Below are positions 1-12,060 of a DNA stretch of 64,000 nt, one piece after another. The notes under the pieces are model-generated. The model was not told the origin of the DNA. It worked only from the letters and a program-made list of their open reading frames with translations, and did no database searches. Source of the DNA: Eudorina sp. 2006-703-Eu-15 (lineage: Eukaryota; Chlorophyta; Chlorophyceae; Chlamydomonadales; Volvocaceae); the NCBI GenBank assembly GCA_003117195.1, contig BDSI01000004.1, positions 553,290 to 617,289 of the forward strand, read 5' to 3'. The position numbers were made by a program, and so were the translations under genes. How positions within the stretch are numbered: position 1 is the first letter of the stretch; each line of letters opens with the position of its first letter.

Positions 1-39
1 GTGACCAACCCGCACGTTATTTAACGCCATGTCACACAC

Positions 40-1654
40 CTGGCATGTACGGCACCCCTGCCGTGCATCACCATCAGCAGCGCCAGCGGCACCAGGCTCG
101 CCAGCAGGTAGACCCCCTGCGCCACCAGCTGCAGCCGCAGATCCTCATGGGAGCTGTGAGGCCCTCCGCATCCGCCGGCCGCCGCCGCCGCGGAGGGGCC
201 AGACCATCCCAACCCGGGCCCTGCCCCCGCCGCCGCCGCCGCCGCCGCCCGGTAGCTGCCGTACGTCCTGAGGGTGGTTGCCAGCCGCAAGGTGGGCGCC
301 ACCGCCAGTGCCAGTCGGTCCAGGGAGGCGCAGCTCGCCGCCTTGAACTCCTGGTACGACAGCTCCAGGGGCGGCGGAGAGAAGCCCGAGAGCCGCCACC
401 AAGCGCGGATGCCGCGGACCCGGAAGGGACCCGACGGCGTGACGACGGCGCCGCCATCGTCCCAGCTGCTGCTGATGTTGTCGCTGCTGCTGCTGCTGCT
501 ACAGCAGCTCCGGCGACGGTGTCCGGCGGCGGCATCCGCAGCGGCGGCGGCGGCGGAGACGGCGGCACCGCCGCAGTGTGTCGCCACGTCCTGGCGGCCA
601 GGAGGCTGGATGTCGCCAGCACCGCTGCCGCCGGCGCCGCCGGCGCCGCCAAAGAAGTCCGCCGATCTCCTTGCATCGCAGGGCCCCTGCGTCAAGTCGG
701 TCTCAGTGCTCACGTTGCCGGAACCCAGCGCCGCCCCATGGCAGGCGTGAGAATCACACTCCAGGGGCGGCGGGTCCTCAGCGGCAGAGACGGCTCCACT
801 CATCACCGCGTCCCGTACTGGTCCCGCCTGATGCTGAAGATCCAAATCCGGATCCGAGCCTTCGGCCGCTTGGAGCGCTCGCACACACGCGGTCATTCGC
901 TGCGCCCCCAGGAAGCTGTACAGCGCGTCACTGGCCCATGGGTCATTTGCACTACTCCGCTCCGGCGGCGGCGGCGCTGCCGCCGCCGCCGCATGCGCCT
1001 CCGCCGCGCCGTCACTGCGGCCGCCATCACAACCATTATCGCCGTCTGCGCGTGGGCTCGACGCCATGCCGCTCGTATAGCGCGCTTGCAGTACGGCGCC
1101 TATGTCGTACGCGAGGCAGTGGTATCCGTTGTCCTCCACAGCCCGAGCGAGCGCCGCCAGCTGGCCGGGCGCTCGCAGCGCGCCTTCCGTACGGCAACGC
1201 AAAAGGCACCGCTCCGAGCACAGCACCATCTCATCGAGGTCGCGCAGCGTAGCCTCGTCAACAACCTTGCCGTACAACTGCCGTACCTCCGCCGCCGCGT
1301 CATCGGGCAGCACCAGCAGCGGCAGCGTTGCCAGGGGGCAGTCCGCCGCCGCAGCCGCCGTCGCCGCCGCCGCTGTCGCTGCTCCAGCTGTGGCGGCGGC
1401 GGCAGCATCGGCAGAGGCCACCGGCGCGGCGGCTCCATCAGATTCCAGTGTGGAGGATCCGACGGCGGCCGCGGAAGACCGAGTGGGATCCGCCGCCGCT
1501 GCCGCGGCGGCGGCGCCCGCCTCCGCCGCCGTCGGCCGACTGGCGGATCGGCGCGGCGGCAGCAGGTGGACTGAGAGCACCGCCGCGGCGCTGAGGGGTC
1601 CCTCGGGGCTGCTGGGCAGCCGGAGCCTGGGGGAGTAGCGGGCGGGCGCGGGCG

Positions 1655-1687
<33 letters not shown>

Positions 1688-4600
1688 GCCGAGGCTCCTG
1701 GTCACACATCAACAAGAGGCGATGGGCGGGTCGACGGGCGATCGACAGCGCGGTGCCGTACAATCCGTACGGCATAGTCCGTACACCGTGGACTCTCGCA
1801 CCCCGGGTGCTGGGTCCATTCACGCGTTTGACATCAACGCCCCTAGCCCGTCGCTACCCCAAATACACCAAGAGGCCACAGAACTCTTCATCGTCGCGTT
1901 TTTGAGGAAATTGCCCTAACAAAATTTGTTGTTGCATGGATGAGAGACCCTATGGACATCTGCAAAACCCGGCCCTGGTGACACAAACCCTGATTACACC
2001 ACGATAACAAGCTTGCAGATCGTAGCGCAGCCGTACCTGACGGCCAGGTACTCCGACTGCGCGCGCAAGTCGCCGTCACGACCCGCCGGACCATCCGCGC
2101 ACGACGACAGGTGCTCCAGGGGCAGCTCGGCATCCATGTAGAGCGCCGGGTGCTGAGACCGACCCGTGGGTCCGGCCACCACGCAGCGAGCCGTCGTCAG
2201 CCCGCGCAGCGCTGCCGCTGGCAGCAGCGCCACTACCGACTCGCCGTCAGGCTCAGTGCCGAACGGCGGCTGTCGCACCGCCGCCGCAACGCCGTACTGA
2301 GCCGTACTCGGTGGGCTGCGGCGGCGGCGGCGCAGCGCCGGCGGCCATAGCAGCGCAGCGGGGAATCCCTGGTCTTGGCTTGTCTGGGTTTCTGTCGCCG
2401 CCGCCGCCGCCGCCACCAACTCGGACACCACGTTGCTGCCAGCGTCACCGCCCGTACGCTCGGTGTGTACGGCGCTGCCGCCGCCGCCGCTGCCGCCATC
2501 AATTATGTCTCTCAGCAGAGCCCTCAGTACGGCATCGACGCCCGACAGCGGCGGCGGCGCGGCCGCGGGCGTGGGCCCACCGGAATCGGCGGCGGCGGCG
2601 GCGGCGGATCCCGCGGCCGCCGCCAGCACCGCCGCCGCCGGCATCTGCACGTGGCGTGTACGGATTCGACTGGCGGGGGCAGCCCCACGCGGGTCGCATC
2701 CGCCGTTGCTGCTGCCGTCGCCGGCCACTCGGACCACCATCACGAGCTGGATGCAGCCCTCCACACACACCAGCGACGTCACCTTCAGACGCCGCCGTAA
2801 CAGCGGCGGCACCGCCTCCGCTTCCGCCGCCGCATTCGTCACGTCCGCCACATACCGGCTGTTCCCATTGACGTTGCCGGAACCGCCGTTGGCCACCGCC
2901 TCCGCCTCCGCCGCCACCAGCATGGCTCCGCCGCCGCCGCCACCGTCGCGCATGCCGTCCCCGTTGACGGCGTCGATGGCGGCGGCCGCCGCCGCCATAA
3001 CCCTGACGGCCGCCTGCTCGTACACCGACTTGCCGTTAGGCAGCGGCACCTTTACGCTCACCACATGTGACCGATCCTGGCAGCGGCATGGGTTGTACAG
3101 CAACGGCGGTGACGGCGGCGGCGGCTGCGCCGCCGCCGCCTGCGCCGCCGCATCGCAGGGGCCGTTGGACAGCTGGGGGAGCCCGTGCGCCGCCGCCGCC
3201 GCCGCCGCGGCCCGCGCGGCACCCGGAAGCGCCTCCGTCGCTGCTGCCTGCATTGCAGCTCGCGGCAGTAGCAGGTCCAGGTGCGGTCCTCCGGCACGAT
3301 CAATTGCTTCCTCCGGATACCTCCATCTATGTGAGGACGCAACAGCCTGAGCGGCTGCGGTTGCGCTGTCTGCTGCACCGCAACCACCGCCGCGGAGCGC
3401 GGCACCGGCGCCGCCGCTGACGTTGCCGAGCGGCGGCGGCGTCGGGCGGGCGCCGCCGCCAGCACCACCAGCTAGCAACGCAACAGGTGCAGCCTGCAAG
3501 TGGAACCTCGCGCTGGCCGTGCCGCCACCGCCGCCGCCGCCGCTACCGTCAACGCCGGCGCCAACGCCGACGCCGCCGTCCGAGTCATCGTCGCTGCCGC
3601 TGTCACGCTCCTCACCGCCGCCGCCGCCGCTACCGCCAACGCCGACGCCTCTCCGGCGCCTTTGTCGCCGCCGTTGAAATTCGTACGACATGTACGACGA
3701 CCACATAAACGCGCGCTCCCAGGCGCGGACCAGTGGATGCGGCAGTACGGCAATGAACAGCCAGAGCAGGACGCTGTCAGCATCGAGATTGTGCAGCAGT
3801 GGCCCCTGCGATGGCGGCGGCGGCGGCGGTGGCAGGGATGCCGTTCCGTTGTACGGGAATCCCACTTGTTGCGGATGGTCAATGGCCGACCCATGGGTCG
3901 TTGATGACACGGTCAGCAGCCAGAGCGTCGGTCCAACGAATAGCAGCACTGACGACGGCAGCTGCGACGGGGGAGGAGGAAGCGGGTTTGGTGGAAGGCG
4001 GTGAAATAATGAGGCTGGTTCGAAACAGGCGAGGGATGAGAGTTTGCCGTACTCTTGGCATGAAGGCGCTTATATTCCCGTTAAGCAAGGTCAAGCCCAC
4101 ACACACCTGCAAACTGCAATGCACCGCTTGCAATGCGGCGTTCGGTGACACAACTTGAATGGAAAACATGGATGAACTTGAATGTTGCAGCGGGCCCCGC
4201 AGTGCCAAGAGCCAATAGCGCCCCCGGTGCCCAAGATCCAGTGTCCTACACGACTGCACAACTAGCAGCTCGGGCAAAGCGGGGACCGGCCATCACCATC
4301 AAACGCCGGCCACCACGCAGAGGTGGTTGTCGTCACCCCAAGGTCCAAGCCGAGCTTTTCTATCAAGGCCGTAATATTTTTTTTATTTATGTTACAGCGG
4401 ACCCCGCGGGTCATCGGTGACAGCCATCGGCGACAGCCGAAGCTTCCTCACCATACACTGCATGGCCGTATGCTTGTTACCCCGTGTTAATACACGCATG
4501 CTTGCTTCGGTGTCTGACTGGTTGGGGTTATGGCCCGGTGTGTTTTCTTTGAGTGGGGCCTACTGGGGCTTGCTCTGGTATACACCGATGATCCCGTTGG

Positions 4601-5684
4601 GGTCCGCTGTAACATTCATTCATTCATGTAGAGTGTATTTTACGGTACCCCCTGCAGGACCGTTCCTTCTCCTCATCCTCCTCATCCTCCATCTGCAGCT
4701 GCCGTACCGTCACCTCACCCCCAACGAACCCACGCGCACCCGCAGCATGGACACTGCCTTCCAACCGAACAGCGCCGCCGCCAGCCGCCGCCGCGGCGCA
4801 CTCAAGCACCAGGCGGCGGCGGCGGCGGTGGCTGCAGCAGCGGCCGTCGACGACGATGACGACGACGTTCCGCCGCCGTACTTGTCGTACGCATAGCAGC
4901 CATCCGCGGCGGCGCCACCGCCGGCGCGGCAGACGCGCGGCGGGGGCGACGGCGGCGCCCAGACGGTTGCTCCTGCCATCGCGAAAGCCGACATCGCGGA
5001 GAAGAGCACGTGGCGGAGCCGCAAATAGAGCGCGGGAGCCGCGACGGCGACGACCAGCGCGACCGTCTGCGCCGCCAGGTGGCCGACGTTGCTGGCGCCG
5101 TAGACGCGCAGCCGGAGCATCGGATTGAGTGCCACAGCGCGGACAGCGAAAAGCGCCTGGCGCAAGTGGCCCGCACCGCAGGGAAAGCCGGACAGCTGCT
5201 CATGATGTCGCTGCTGCTGCTGGTGATGAAGATGGTGATGATGATGCTCCTGCTTCTGCGCCTCGCAGCTGCGCTCATCCTCGAGCACCATAACGGAGGA
5301 AGCAGGATGTTGCAGCTGCTGCTGGTGTTGGCATGGCAAGCAACAGGCGGCTAGGTGGTCGTTGGCCATGGCAAATGGCTGTTGCGGGGGCGGTTGCTGG
5401 GACGGCGGTGATGCTGCAGTTGGTATCGTGAAGGCGAGACAGCTGCCGCGAAGGTGATGACAATCATTACTATGGGGCGGCGCCGCCGCGGCCCAGCGGA
5501 CGCAGTCGCGTTGGAACATCGCCTGAGACAGCGACAGCGGATCTACGAGCAGGATCTCAAGGACTAGGAGAAGGACATCCGCGGCGTATAGCCGCCGCCT
5601 GGCGAGCCGGATTTGTTGCAGCGGTGCTTGCTGATTGGCCCCACGAAACAATGAGAATATCGCCCGCGCTAGGCTACACATAAA
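40..5684 (-). CDS. Polytopic membrane protein family, copy A (partial, 3' end off window)
   Basis: I do not recognise the family. Three exons can be set by alignment with copies B and C: 5684-4740, 3961-2037 and 1626-40, of 945, 1925 and 1587 nt. Their phases (0, 2, 2) match copy B, and the borders are GT/AG. Exons 4 and 5 must lie left of the window. Exon 1 carries a hydrophobic segment near YAADVLLLVLEILL and the block RLRVYGASNVGHLAAQ followed by a second membrane segment. Exon 2 has the conserved word CVEGCIQLVMVV and, near its end, LPAAALRG. Exon 3 has LATLPLLVLPDDAAAEV, CLAYDIGA and FSPPPLELSYQEFK. Between these blocks are long Ala/Gly/Pro runs. The start is uncertain: the ORF stays open upstream to 6422, and I prefer the Met at 5684 because it lies just before the first conserved block. 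A transporter or receptor role would be a guess. Confidence 0.6.
4390..4615. mobile_element. Short element bounded by 16-bp inverted repeats in intron 1 of copy A
   Basis: TGTTACAGCGGACCCC at 4390-4405 is repeated as its exact reverse complement at 4600-4615, enclosing 226 bp with no reading frame. The right end runs into a TTCATTCATTCA tail, as do other dispersed copies in this window. It may be a MITE, or two oppositely oriented copies of a short retroelement 3' end. I see no clear target-site duplication. Confidence 0.4.
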
Positions 5685-7691
5685 ACTAATGCTGTGTTGC
5701 CGCAACAGGAGGCCGCGGGATTGCAACAAGGATGTTTGCTTAGAGTGGTGATATGTGTGAGCCGGCGGGGAACGGCGGTCCGTGTCTGCTTGACCGGGCA
5801 CCCAGTCAGCAGCAGCCCACATAATCGGCTTCCGTCGGACGACAGAATCATCAACTGCTGATTGCGCGCGGCGGAGCCTCCTGCTGGCGGTTTCGTATAT
5901 ACCTAGATTCCTGCCATGGATAGATTTAAACGGCACGGGCGGCGTTTGTTTGGAAGGGTCTCCCATCCAGGCGCTGGTGTACCTCGCCAAACTCGATCTG
6001 GCAACAAAAAATGGTCTCGGCGCTGACGGCGATGGCAACATGAAAAGCAGTAGGAGTAACAGCAAGTGATGACCATTATTGGCAATCAAACAAGTCTGTT
6101 TGTTTATTTCGCTTTTCTCATGCCGCAGCTTATTACTGAACCACGGGTCACAACAAAACTTGCATTTGCAAACCCTCTGACTCTCATTTCTGAACCAAGA
6201 GATAGAACGCTTCATGCGAACATAGATGTGTTGAACGCAGTCAACCGAATGCGCGGCGCAGCGACGCGAGCGCTTGCTTGGCATTTGGCATGGCGAAGGC
6301 TTGCGCTGTCCCGGGCCATCCCGGACTCCGCAGCGACTCCGCATCCACAGCGATTTTGCAGATGGGGTTTGCAGATGGGGTCCGCTGTAACATCCGCCAT
6401 AATAAGATGGGGTGCTTTGCAAACAGCATCACACCGTTGATCCTTTTGGGGGTCTGCTGTAACGTGCGTGCGTTCAGTTCATTCATTAGTTGCGAACCGC
6501 AGCGAGCCGGGAGTCCGACCCACCCTTACTACATTGTCTGGTGTCGTAAAGATACTCCACATCCCGAAAGAGTCGCAACCCGAAAGGGCCAAAACAAATC
6601 AAAAGCGTTTCAGTTCTAAGCGTCCGGGTGCCGTACTGCAAGGTACGGCAAGCGACCTCCGTTCCGAACCCAGCGAAGCAACCGAACCTTGCTTCGCTGG
6701 AGGTCCAAGAACCAAGGAGACCAGATCGCGCCGGAACCGAGGAGCCTCATCTTGCAGCCCCGTACACATTACGTATGTCGGCGCCGCAAACGTACGCCTC
6801 CAGCGGAATACCAGCCATCCATCGAGCACCATCACCATCACGCTAGAGTTCATCGTCCGCCGCGCACTGAGCCGCGCAACTAACCCTAGCGCTTCATCAA
6901 TTGGAACCAACTAACGGGCGGTGGAATCTGCTTCTGCATCGATTGGCTGCACTTGCACCGTGCCGGCGTGGTTCCCGACGGTAGGTACCTACCTAGCTGT
7001 GAGTGTGTGAGTGCGTGAGCCGCACACGAACGACTTGTCGAGTCCGGCCCCCGCGCGGCAGCAGCCGACCAGCCCACCTACCAGCCGACCGGGCGGGTGC
7101 GTCTCGTTGCCGGGCGCGCCGGACACGTTTTCGAACCGATCCACCTCATCAGTCGCCGTCCGAGCGAGCCGCATGCATATTTGCAACCGCTGGGCGCGCA
7201 CGTGTGCGGTGGAGGACGGACGTAGTGCACGCGGCGATGCGCGCCCTGCCAACGCATGCCGACTACGGTGATCCGACCGTTGCAAGGTCGTCCGCCCAGC
7301 CACTTCATCGAAGAGTTAGTTAGAGCGGGTTCTCTCCCGCCTGGTTGGTGCTTGGTGGACGGGCCGACGGACCGACGGACAGACAGGTGCCACCTCCACC
7401 TCGTCCCCTCGCATGCATGTCGATCTATCCTTCCGGACCGCAGCCTGCCTCCGACCCTCGTAACACACGGATGTACACGGATTGCTTCACGGACAAGCAC
7501 CCCTCACCGATCCTCACCGATGGACGCTGCGCGGTATGCGGCGGCGTGCACAGCTGACCCCTATCCCGCACCGCATCCTGTACGAATTTACCAACCCTGT
7601 GGCCTTTCGCGCCCCATTACTGCTCCTGCTGTCTGCAGTACGTGACTGTACGACGGTCCATCCACCCACCGCCGCTGCCGCCGCCGCCGCC
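5685..7691. other. Intergenic stretch between copy A and the small secreted gene
   Basis: No gene is supported here. It holds the probable 5' region of copy A and moderately AT-richer sequence around 5900-6250. Two copies of the dispersed GGGGTCCGCTGTAAC-type word lie at about 6375 and 6449. Short open frames exist on both strands but show no conserved motif or splice pattern. Confidence 0.5.
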
Positions 7692-8165
7692 ATGGTCCCT
7701 GTCCTGAAGACCGCCTGCCTGCTGCTGCTGCTCATGGCGGCAGCGGGGCGCGCCGCGCGTGACGTACCTGTCGTACAACAGCCTGTCGTACAACCCGCTG
7801 CCGTCGACGGCAAGACCGTCCCCGACTCCGAGTCCGTCGTCGCGCCCTCCACCGTCACTGCCGCTACGCTCGGCTCGCCCGCCGGCACCCTAGAGGACCT
7901 GGGCCAGGTCAGCAATACCCACAAGGTGGCAGCAGATACTACCTTTGGAGGTGGTGTCATCAGTGACGGTGGCGGCGTCGGCGTCGGTGGCCGCCTCAAG
8001 ACACGTCGTCTGCTGTGGGGCTGGTGGTGTTGGTGGACCGCCTCATCCCCGCCGCCAGCCCCCGCCCCCGCCCCCGCCCCGGGCCCCGCCCCGGCCTCTA
8101 CCGCAACGGTCACCGTTTCAAGGCCGTACTTCTCGTACACCAAGGAGGTTTCCTGGGGTGGCTAG
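7692..8165 (+). CDS. Small secreted protein, 157 residues
   Basis: A single open exon starts at an ATG preceded by a GCC-rich leader. The first 20 residues (VLKTACLLLLLMAAAGRAA) form a typical signal peptide, so the product probably enters the secretory pathway. The middle is Val/Thr/Ser/Gly-rich. Near the C-terminus is a Pro-Ala stretch (PPPAPAPAPAPGPAP), as in algal wall or matrix proteins, and the chain ends SYTKEVSWGG. The gene at 13939-14490 is similar in size and also ends in an aromatic, Val-rich tail closing with Gly-Gly, so the two may be related. Unspliced coding is assumed; an unseen intron in the middle is possible. The last 143 nt and the 3' flank are duplicated at 12061-13032 on the far side of a retrotransposon. 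Confidence 0.45.
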   Translation: MVPVLKTACLLLLLMAAAGRAARDVPVVQQPVVQPAAVDGKTVPDSESVVAPSTVTAATLGSPAGTLEDLGQVSNTHKVAADTTFGGGVISDGGGVGVGGRLKTRRLLWGWWCWWTASSPPPAPAPAPAPGPAPASTATVTVSRPYFSYTKEVSWGG

Positions 8166-9005
8166 GCTCCTGAGACCCAACCGGCATCAACCTAGCTACC
8201 TGGTCTGACGCAGTCGGCACCGACCGGGGTCAGTCGCGCGACGGCCTTGTTTCGGCAGGCGGCTAGGTCGGTAGGTCGGTAGGTGGGTGGCCCTGTGGTT
8301 GCCAGAATGTCGGCAGCGCCGCCGCCGGGCCGTCGATGAGTAAGTTGGCAGGGCGGGTAGCACGTATAGCATGTATGAGCCGTGTAAGACGAGTGGCGGA
8401 TGAAAGGCGGCACAGTGCCTGTCGGCACCGGACAGTAATCTGTATGTGAGAAGCTAAGTAGGGTTTGGGACAGTAATTTGTGTCAAGTAGGGCGGAGTAG
8501 GGTTTTGGAAATGTGCTTCGAGCCAGCTGTTGTGGTGGTGCATAGCCGGCGGTCGTTCGTCTCCTTGTTTGGCGGGCCGGCTGCCCTCCGTTGTCTAGGA
8601 CTGCTGAAAATCTTGCATAAGCAAACCCTTCCTGGAATAACGGAGTGGATGGGGCGCACCCTTGAAGCAGCAACTATTCCAAATATCCCAACATCTCGTT
8701 GTCAACTATATCTTGGTTGATCAGCAGACCGTTGCACAATGAGACCGGGTTTTTGTATACATTATTGTGGCTTGAGCTAATCAGTTGCAATGGCCTGCCT
8801 GCGCCTCACGAAAGTTGATTCTTCGCTGCTGGCCTGCTAGGGCCTGCTGGGTATTCGCGGTACTCGGTGTTGGTTGAAAAAACGACTCTTTTTATAATAA
8901 TAATAATGGCTTAAACCTGGCTTAAATTATTTCTATTTTTGCCCCCATCGATGCTTTCATGTTAGGACGGGTGCAACTAGGCGAGGGCTAAGGCAAGGAC
9001 TTTTG
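8023..9005. repeat. Host segment H1, left copy flanking the DIRS-like element
   Basis: This 983 bp contains the 3' end of the small secreted gene and its downstream DNA. It matches 12061-13032 end to end except for three differences I could find: one transition near 8414, an 11-bp tandem duplication near 8920, and one transition near 8976. Its right border is the 3' end of the retroelement. Confidence 0.9.
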
Positions 9006-9242
9006 AGTCGAGTTCGCCATGCAATCAGACGCAAACCAATTCACACCATTACCGAAATAACTGAAAAACCCACGTCACAGTTTCCCAGGAAGGGAAGTGC
9101 AAATAAGGAAAGGGGGAAAAACTGCCGGGCACTCGCCCGGGCTCGCCACGGGCGCTGTCCCGCACCACACTAACACAAGGCGAGCACCTGCACACGCGCG
9201 TAGGCCGCCGCACCGGCGATGTCCTAAGCGCATACACCCCCC
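9001..9242. repeat. Split direct repeat, outer copy (B2)
   Basis: This 242-bp repeat starts TTTTGAGTCGAGTTCGCC and ends in a run of C. It is identical by eye to 9592-9833. It forms the terminal end of the element and abuts host segment H1, sharing its TTTTG border. Confidence 0.85.
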
Positions 9243-9591
9243 AGAACCTGGGAAACGAACTATTGACCAAATCGCCTACGAACGGCGGAAAGAACGACAT
9301 TAAGACGAGGGGAGGGCGGGCGGGAAAACAAAGGCCTCCGAATAACGCGAGCACGTCTGTCTGTCCACACTGCTCTAGAGGTCAGAGTACGTTAATCTCG
9401 CTAATTTGTAGCGCCAAGGTTCCTCACGTGAAGTGCAAGGCGCGACGTCTAAACCGGCAACAATTTGCCGCTCAACCCGGCGCGGCTCGCAAGCGGTGGT
9501 CACAGTACGGCCCATCCTCTGCCGTACCCGTACCAAAGCACGGCTGTTAACTCGTCTGCAAACCATATTTTCGGATTAACCTAAAATCTAA

Positions 9592-9833
9592 TTTTGAGTC
9601 GAGTTCGCCATGCAATCAGACGCAAACCAATTCACACCATTACCGAAATAACTGAAAAACCCACGTCACAGTTTCCCAGGAAGGGAAGTGCAAATAAGGA
9701 AAGGGGGAAAAACTGCCGGGCACTCGCCCGGGCTCGCCACGGGCGCTGTCCCGCACCACACTAACACAAGGCGAGCACCTGCACACGCGCGTAGGCCGCC
9801 GCACCGGCGATGTCCTAAGCGCATACACCCCCC
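9592..9833. repeat. Split direct repeat, inner copy (B1)
   Basis: The second 242-bp copy lies just beyond the recombinase stop codon. The 349-bp spacer between the copies would be A2. Its expected partner A1 is absent from the truncated end. Confidence 0.85.
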
Positions 9834-9844
9834 TCACCAAGTCT

Positions 9845-11083
9845 TCACATCTTCTCCACTACTGCCCGGCGCACCGCCACCGACTTCTTCATGTATAGCT
9901 GCACGGCCTCCGACTTCCATCTCCCGTGCTCCTTGATAGCCTCCGTACTGACCCCGGCATTGGCCGCTGCCGTCGCCCCGCCTCGCCGCAAACTGTGGGC
10001 CGAGAGGGCGGTGAGGTCGACCGAGAGATCCGGCACCGCCTGCTGCAGCTCCTTGACCAGGAGGCGCAGCCTGTTAGTGAAACCCGCCCGGTCCCAGGCC
10101 ACGAGGCGCGCCCCTCGCACCTTCCGGGTGAACAGTGGGGCTTCGTTGCCCTGCTCCCCGACGAACCCCAGATGCCTGCGCACGATCTTCCCGATGGGCA
10201 CACCACTAGCGGTCCGCTCCGCTAGGCAAATAAAGGCCCCGGCGCCCTGCTGGTCCGTCTTGCTTCGGGCCACTTGCACCCCGATGCCCCCACCCGCAAG
10301 CTCCTGGACGCTACCCACGGTCAGCGCTGCGAGCTCGCTCCGCCGCAACATCCCAAAGAAGCCCACCACGAGCCAGCAGGCATCCTGCGTGAATTCCGCC
10401 TCCCGGCCCGGCACCTCGTTCCCCCGCTGCCGGAGCCAGCCCACCAGCAACTGTAACAGCGCCAGGGGCAACGGCGCCTTTTGCTGTGGGTGCGTCGCTC
10501 TGCCCTCCACGGCGGCCCTCCGTAGTGCCTGCCCCAGCACACGCCTCAGGACTGCGTCCCGGCTAACGAACAGCTCCGGCGCCACACCCTTAAACCTCTG
10601 CCAATCAGCCAGCGCGCTGATGGTCCCCTCCACCGTTGAGGGCGCCAGTTTACCTACCGCGTCCGCCACAAACAGCCGCACCCGCTCCACGTTCAGATTC
10701 ACGCCTGGCCCCCGGGGCAGTGCCTCATCCTCCGGCACCCCCAGTGACTCCAAACAAAACCGGGTGAAGCGCCTGCGGGCTGACTCGTATGTCGCGGCCG
10801 AGCTCTCAGCCACAGCGCTACTGGCGAGCGAGACGAGGCGACCCGCGATGTCGCAGGCCCCAGCCGTCACCGCCGACCGTGTGACGCCTGCTGCCCGAAG
10901 TACGCAGGCCGGGCACCGAAACCAGCCCCCCGGGTAGGCCCCCGGGCTTAAATCGAGGCATCGGCGGTGAGCCGCCGCCAGACAGCCCTCACAGCGGACG
11001 TCCGTAGCTCGGCAACGCCGGCCGCAGCCCACACACGTGTCGGGCCCACCCTCGCCAGATCCTGTCGCAACTGGGCGGGGCAT
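9845..11083 (-). CDS. Tyrosine recombinase (integrase) with N-terminal PHD finger
   Basis: This 412-residue ORF from an ATG looks intact. Residues about 18-61 form a C4HC3 PHD finger: CVGC, RCEGC, HRRC, FRCPAC. Residues about 85-170 resemble the SAM-like DNA-binding core of phage-type integrases. The catalytic part shows the first Arg in GMLRRSEL, then HSLRRGG, then GRWKSEAVQLYM with the probable nucleophilic Tyr. DIRS elements use this enzyme to insert a circular DNA form without target duplication. The PHD finger is an addition that could tether the enzyme to methylated histone H3; that is inference. The gene lies 7 nt downstream of the RNase H ORF. Confidence 0.85.
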   Translation of the reverse strand: MPRPVATGSGEGGPDTCVGCGRRCRATDVRCEGCLAAAHRRCLDLSPGAYPGGWFRCPACVLRAAGVTRSAVTAGACDIAGRLVSLASSAVAESSAATYESARRRFTRFCLESLGVPEDEALPRGPGVNLNVERVRLFVADAVGKLAPSTVEGTISALADWQRFKGVAPELFVSRDAVLRRVLGQALRRAAVEGRATHPQQKAPLPLALLQLLVGWLRQRGNEVPGREAEFTQDACWLVVGFFGMLRRSELAALTVGSVQELAGGGIGVQVARSKTDQQGAGAFICLAERTASGVPIGKIVRRHLGFVGEQGNEAPLFTRKVRGARLVAWDRAGFTNRLRLLVKELQQAVPDLSVDLTALSAHSLRRGGATAAANAGVSTEAIKEHGRWKSEAVQLYMKKSVAVRRAVVEKM

Positions 11084-11090
11084 GGCATCG

Positions 11091-12032
11091 TCAGTTCAGA
11101 CGAAGCACCAGCAGATCGTAGGCCGCCGGGTCCGCCTCGGCACCCCAGGGCCACAGGCAGTGCGACCGCCCCTTCTCTAACACGGTCAGCACGCGGAACG
11201 AGCCACCCCCATGACCACTGCCCCGCACAAACTGCCTGAACCACGTCCGCTCCGGCCAGTGTGGGACCACGACTGTCGCCCGCGTGCTGCGATTTAGCCG
11301 GTAAGCTGCCTCCAACTCGCCGAGCACCTCGCCGATCAAGGTCTTTGGTGGGAAGGCCCACAGCACCTTGCCGGCAAGTTGCGCCGCCTGCCCCAAGACT
11401 GAGTTGTCCGGGCTGAAGAAGGTAGTGCAGCCCGCCTGGGCGTTCAGCCCCAGCACATCGCAGCAGCAGTCGACCGAGGGTGCGTAGACGCCACCCACCA
11501 GTGACCGGAACGTACGCGGCTTGAGCCGCAGGTTCAGGGCCCGCGCCTGCTCCAGCTGCCGGCTGAGGCGGTCCGCACGCACATTGTCCACCCCGGCGAT
11601 GTGCTCAGCCCGCACTTCAAACTGGTAGCGGATGGCCAGCTCCGCCAGGCTCCGACTGATCTGCCGGCCGTCCTTGACCCGCGTCGACCCGTGATTGATG
11701 GCGGCCACCGCCTGGGTGTTGTCACAACGGACGAGGACGCGGCGGCCAGCCAGTCGGGGCGCCCAGGTCTCGAGGGCGCGGAGAACGGCGGACAGCTCTA
11801 GCCACGCGATGTGTAGGCTGCGCTCGGCTGGGGCCCATACCCCCTGCATTTCGGCTCTGTCCCAAGCAGCTCCAAAGCCGGCGCCACTGGCGTCGGTGAA
11901 GATGGTTGCTGCCTCCGCTCCCGCAAACTCCCCCCTCACCAAGTCCAGGTCGGCCACCGTGCAGCGCTTGACCCCATCCCAGACGGACGAGTCGCTGCGC
12001 AGCACGTCCCACCAGAACTGCAGATCGTCCAC
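11091..12032 (-). pseudogene. RT/RNase H polyprotein, truncated to the RNase H part
   Basis: The 313-residue ORF holds a DIRS-type RNase H domain: FTDASGAGFG (first acidic residue), ELSAVLRALE, VRCDNTQAVAAINHG and NVRADRLSR. All four acidic positions of the fold seem to be present. The reverse transcriptase that should precede it is gone: the frame starts only about 50 residues before the RNase H core, and the DNA changes to a 26-bp duplication (12009-12034 and 12037-12062) and then host sequence. The Met at 12032 is therefore an internal residue, not a real start. The element cannot move on its own. Confidence 0.8.
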
Positions 12033-12060
12033 GGCGCCACCAGAACTGCAGATCGTCCAC

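Larger units (their letters stand above)
9001..12060 (-). mobile_element. PAT/DIRS-like tyrosine-recombinase retrotransposon, 5'-truncated
   Basis: On the minus strand the order is RNase H (with the reverse transcriptase lost), a tyrosine recombinase, then a 242-bp direct repeat (9592-9833), a 349-bp spacer (9243-9591) and the same 242-bp repeat (9001-9242). This is the B1-A2-B2 end of the split direct repeats that define PAT-type DIRS elements. The A1 partner expected at the other end, and the whole reverse-transcriptase domain, are missing. The element stops inside its ORF at about 12034, after which 26 bp of element sequence are repeated and host DNA begins. The two 242-bp repeats look identical, so the copy is young. 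Related elements are TOC3 of Chlamydomonas and kangaroo of Volvox (from memory of the families; not compared here). Confidence 0.85.

Noticed and set aside
5685..6422. Extension of copy A exon 1 to the far upstream Met at 6422
   Set aside because: The added ~245 residues have no counterpart in copies B and C and show non-coding composition. The start at 5684 fits the family better.
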